NCBI GenBank assembly: GCA_964634885.1
Contig: CAZWLN010000006.1
Coordinates: 1 to 64,000, forward strand
Reading direction: 5' to 3'
DNA from: DAINRZ01 sp964634885
GTDB lineage: Bacteria > Bacteroidota > Ignavibacteria > Kapaibacteriales > UBA2268
Length of the DNA: 64,000 nucleotides
Shown here: positions 62,522 through 64,000 of the stretch, in pieces
Position numbering within the stretch: position 1 is the first letter of the stretch
Layout of the letters: every line of letters starts with the position of its first letter
The notes under the pieces: model-generated
Told to the model about the DNA's origin: nothing
The model's database searches: none
Seen by the model: only the letters and a program-made list of their open reading frames with translations
Made by a program: the position numbers and the translations under genes

Positions 62522-62632
62522 CATCTTTTGCGCAGTAGTACTAAACTATTAATTCATTTTTTACGTATTCAGAACTGTTATAACATCAATTGGTTTTCAT
62601 TATCAGGAGGTTGAATTTGACAGAAAAGCGGC

Positions 62633-63235
62633 ATGATTCCCTTTGAATCTTTAAAAGCAAACATGGCAAAGATTACACTGTCCGGAATGGTGGTGTCATC
62701 TGTCTCTTTACCTATATTAGCGTTTTTTCCCATTGGATTGCTTTTCGGTACAGGGCTTGTCTATATATTATACCTGCTATGGCTTTTCAAAATAGAGCTG
62801 TTTAAGTTGGATTTTAATGTTCTCATGTTCACTGTTTTTGCTTATTCAATATATATAGGAACAGCATTCTTTTATATATACTTCATCCTATCTATCGGCC
62901 CGCGACATGATGATTTCCTCTTTCGCCTGGTTGAAATCTTCTTCGCCGGCGGAGCATCGGCATTTGGCCTTGCAATGGTTTTGAGGATATTTACTCATAT
63001 AAAGCTCTTTTTTAGCTATTCATACTTATTCTTTATTTTCAATGCCGTTTCATTATACCCTAATCTCTTTATTTCCGGGAATTATTTCATTTCACTATTA
63101 TCAATATTCCTCTGGCAATTCGTTTTCAGCCTGCTCGTAAATATTATTGCAGTAAAGCACCTGAAACAAAATGATAATAATCAGGCAGTAGCTGCGACGG
63201 CCCAATCGACACCGGAGGAATCCGTAATACAGTAA
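62633..63235 (+). CDS. hypothetical polytopic membrane protein
   Basis: 200 residues with about six predicted membrane helices and a Gln/Ala-rich tail. No family recognised. The ATG has only a weak local ribosome site. A perfect AGGAGG at 62605-62610 instead precedes a TTG (62617) that would begin a 9-residue peptide (stop at 62646) overlapping this start. The gene could therefore be translated by coupling, or the frame could contain an indel. Converges with the isochorismatase-like gene. Confidence 0.65.
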   Translation: MIPFESLKANMAKITLSGMVVSSVSLPILAFFPIGLLFGTGLVYILYLLWLFKIELFKLDFNVLMFTVFAYSIYIGTAFFYIYFILSIGPRHDDFLFRLVEIFFAGGASAFGLAMVLRIFTHIKLFFSYSYLFFIFNAVSLYPNLFISGNYFISLLSIFLWQFVFSLLVNIIAVKHLKQNDNNQAVAATAQSTPEESVIQ

Positions 63236-63244
63236 CAACAGGCT

Positions 63245-63841
63245 CTACTGTTTCGCAGAAGCGATCAGCATCGTTACGATCTGCTGGTTGACAGCGCCGA
63301 AAATATCTTCTATGCTTTTGGTATATTCTGAATTGTGGCTCATGATGGCAGACTTAAGCAGAATGGGACTGTAATCCAGGTCATAGGCTCCGAAGTATGT
63401 TGCCAGGACACAACCCACAGAGCTCAAGCCGCACAGGAAAACAGTGTTGCAGCCTTTCTCTTTAAGTATCTTGTCGAGGTCTGTCTTTGTAAAAGCGTTT
63501 GGCTTGTTTTTAATCACCTTGGCGTCGGAAGGCAGGACATTGACGGTTTCGGGAAATTCGAACTCTTTTGTACCTTCCATGGGGCCTACCCCAGGCTGAA
63601 TATTATAGACACGGATGATCGGGATATTATATTTGCGGAACAACTCTATGTATGAATTAATCATATACATTGCTACTTCTTTTTCACGTTCAGGTACCAT
63701 CGGCAGGTAATAGTTCTGGATGTCGATGACCAGCAAAGCAGGTTTCATCTTAAATGCTTCAGGTTTTTTGTCTTCATTACCGTTAACGAATGCCCCTGAA
63801 AACACACACAATACCAGAACGATAAGTAATTTCTTCATCAT
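63245..63841 (-). CDS. secreted isochorismatase-like cysteine hydrolase
   Basis: 198 residues. Signal peptide ~1-22 (FVNGNEDKK cleavage region). The isochorismatase-family triad is visible: D40 in LLVIDIQ, the Lys in KNKPNAF, and the Cys in GLSSVGCVLAT, preceded by FLCG. Family members include nicotinamidase, isochorismatase and other amide hydrolases. A periplasmic location is unusual for this family, so the substrate is uncertain. The next ~159 bases to the window end are AT-rich spacer with no gene. Confidence 0.85.
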   Translation of the reverse strand: MMKKLLIVLVLCVFSGAFVNGNEDKKPEAFKMKPALLVIDIQNYYLPMVPEREKEVAMYMINSYIELFRKYNIPIIRVYNIQPGVGPMEGTKEFEFPETVNVLPSDAKVIKNKPNAFTKTDLDKILKEKGCNTVFLCGLSSVGCVLATYFGAYDLDYSPILLKSAIMSHNSEYTKSIEDIFGAVNQQIVTMLIASAKQ

Positions 63842-64000
63842 GAATAATCTCCCGAAAAAAAATTAACAATCATTTTGTCCAAAATTAACAAAAATGATCA
63901 ATGATGGAATATTCTTTTTATACAATTTGTATTAATAATCTCGTCATCTCAATTAATATTTCTGGTTCTTCATCAATTACAGTGGGTAAAATATTGTAAA

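Overview
This window looks like chromosomal DNA from the Bacteroidota/Chlorobiota (FCB) superphylum. Six secreted proteins end in a type IX secretion (T9SS) C-terminal sorting domain. There is also a SusC/RagA-like TonB-dependent receptor, an S46 dipeptidyl peptidase, a mitochondrial-type aconitase and Omp28-like and TonB-domain proteins. A flagellar export-gate operon (fliP-fliQ-fliR-flhB-flhA) is present, which is unusual for classical gliding Bacteroidetes but known from Ignavibacteria/Kapabacteria-like lineages, so I lean towards that branch. This placement is inference from gene content. No rRNA, tRNA, CRISPR array, phage or intact insertion sequence was recognised.

Layout. 1-995: non-coding, with a nested 49/82/82-bp repeat. 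996-8204: REC-HDOD protein, GNAT plus polysaccharide deacetylase pair, aconitase, PPIase lipoprotein, UppP. 8454-19874: T9SS cargo, CoA-disulfide reductase-rhodanese fusion, CtpA protease, YhcH/YiaL-family protein, IPT/TIG lipoprotein, TonB-dependent receptor, with a palindrome-rich spacer at 15.46-15.65 kb. 20.2-21.2 kb: Rpn/PD-(D/E)XK nuclease-like gene with a duplicated tail fragment. 21.4-26.7 kb: flagellar export genes behind a candidate sigma-54 promoter. 26.9-39.97 kb: DUF1848 protein, TetR regulator, Omp28-like T9SS cargo, two TonB-domain paralogues, hypothetical membrane and lipoproteins, DJ-1-like and thioredoxin-like proteins, S46 peptidase and glycosyltransferase. 40.2-41.6 kb: a two-gene radical SAM/lipoprotein system. 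41.6-50.6 kb: T9SS propeller protein, Nramp transporter plus UspA, DnaB helicase with DnaA-like boxes upstream, large FG-GAP T9SS protein. 50.7-54.5 kb: a minus-strand run of metallophosphoesterase, prokaryotic-YEATS-like protein, two-TM protein, SNase-like nuclease and LuxR-type regulator. 55.1-57.4 kb: MarR regulator, DUF4405-like membrane protein, ferredoxin and UbiG-like methyltransferase, with two matching palindromic operators. 57.4-63.8 kb: T9SS protein, vWA and VIT-vWA operon, membrane protein, secreted isochorismatase-like hydrolase.

The most interesting parts are: (i) the radical SAM/SPASM enzyme next to a 79-residue lipoprotein carrying two YGPRS motifs; (ii) the overlapping two-TM/pYEATS-like gene pair, which resembles conflict-system modules; (iii) the MarR-controlled redox/methyltransferase operon with repeated TTTAG-N3-CTAAA operators; (iv) the sigma-54-like promoter and palindrome ahead of the flagellar operon. 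Family assignments come from reading motifs by eye. No database search was run.
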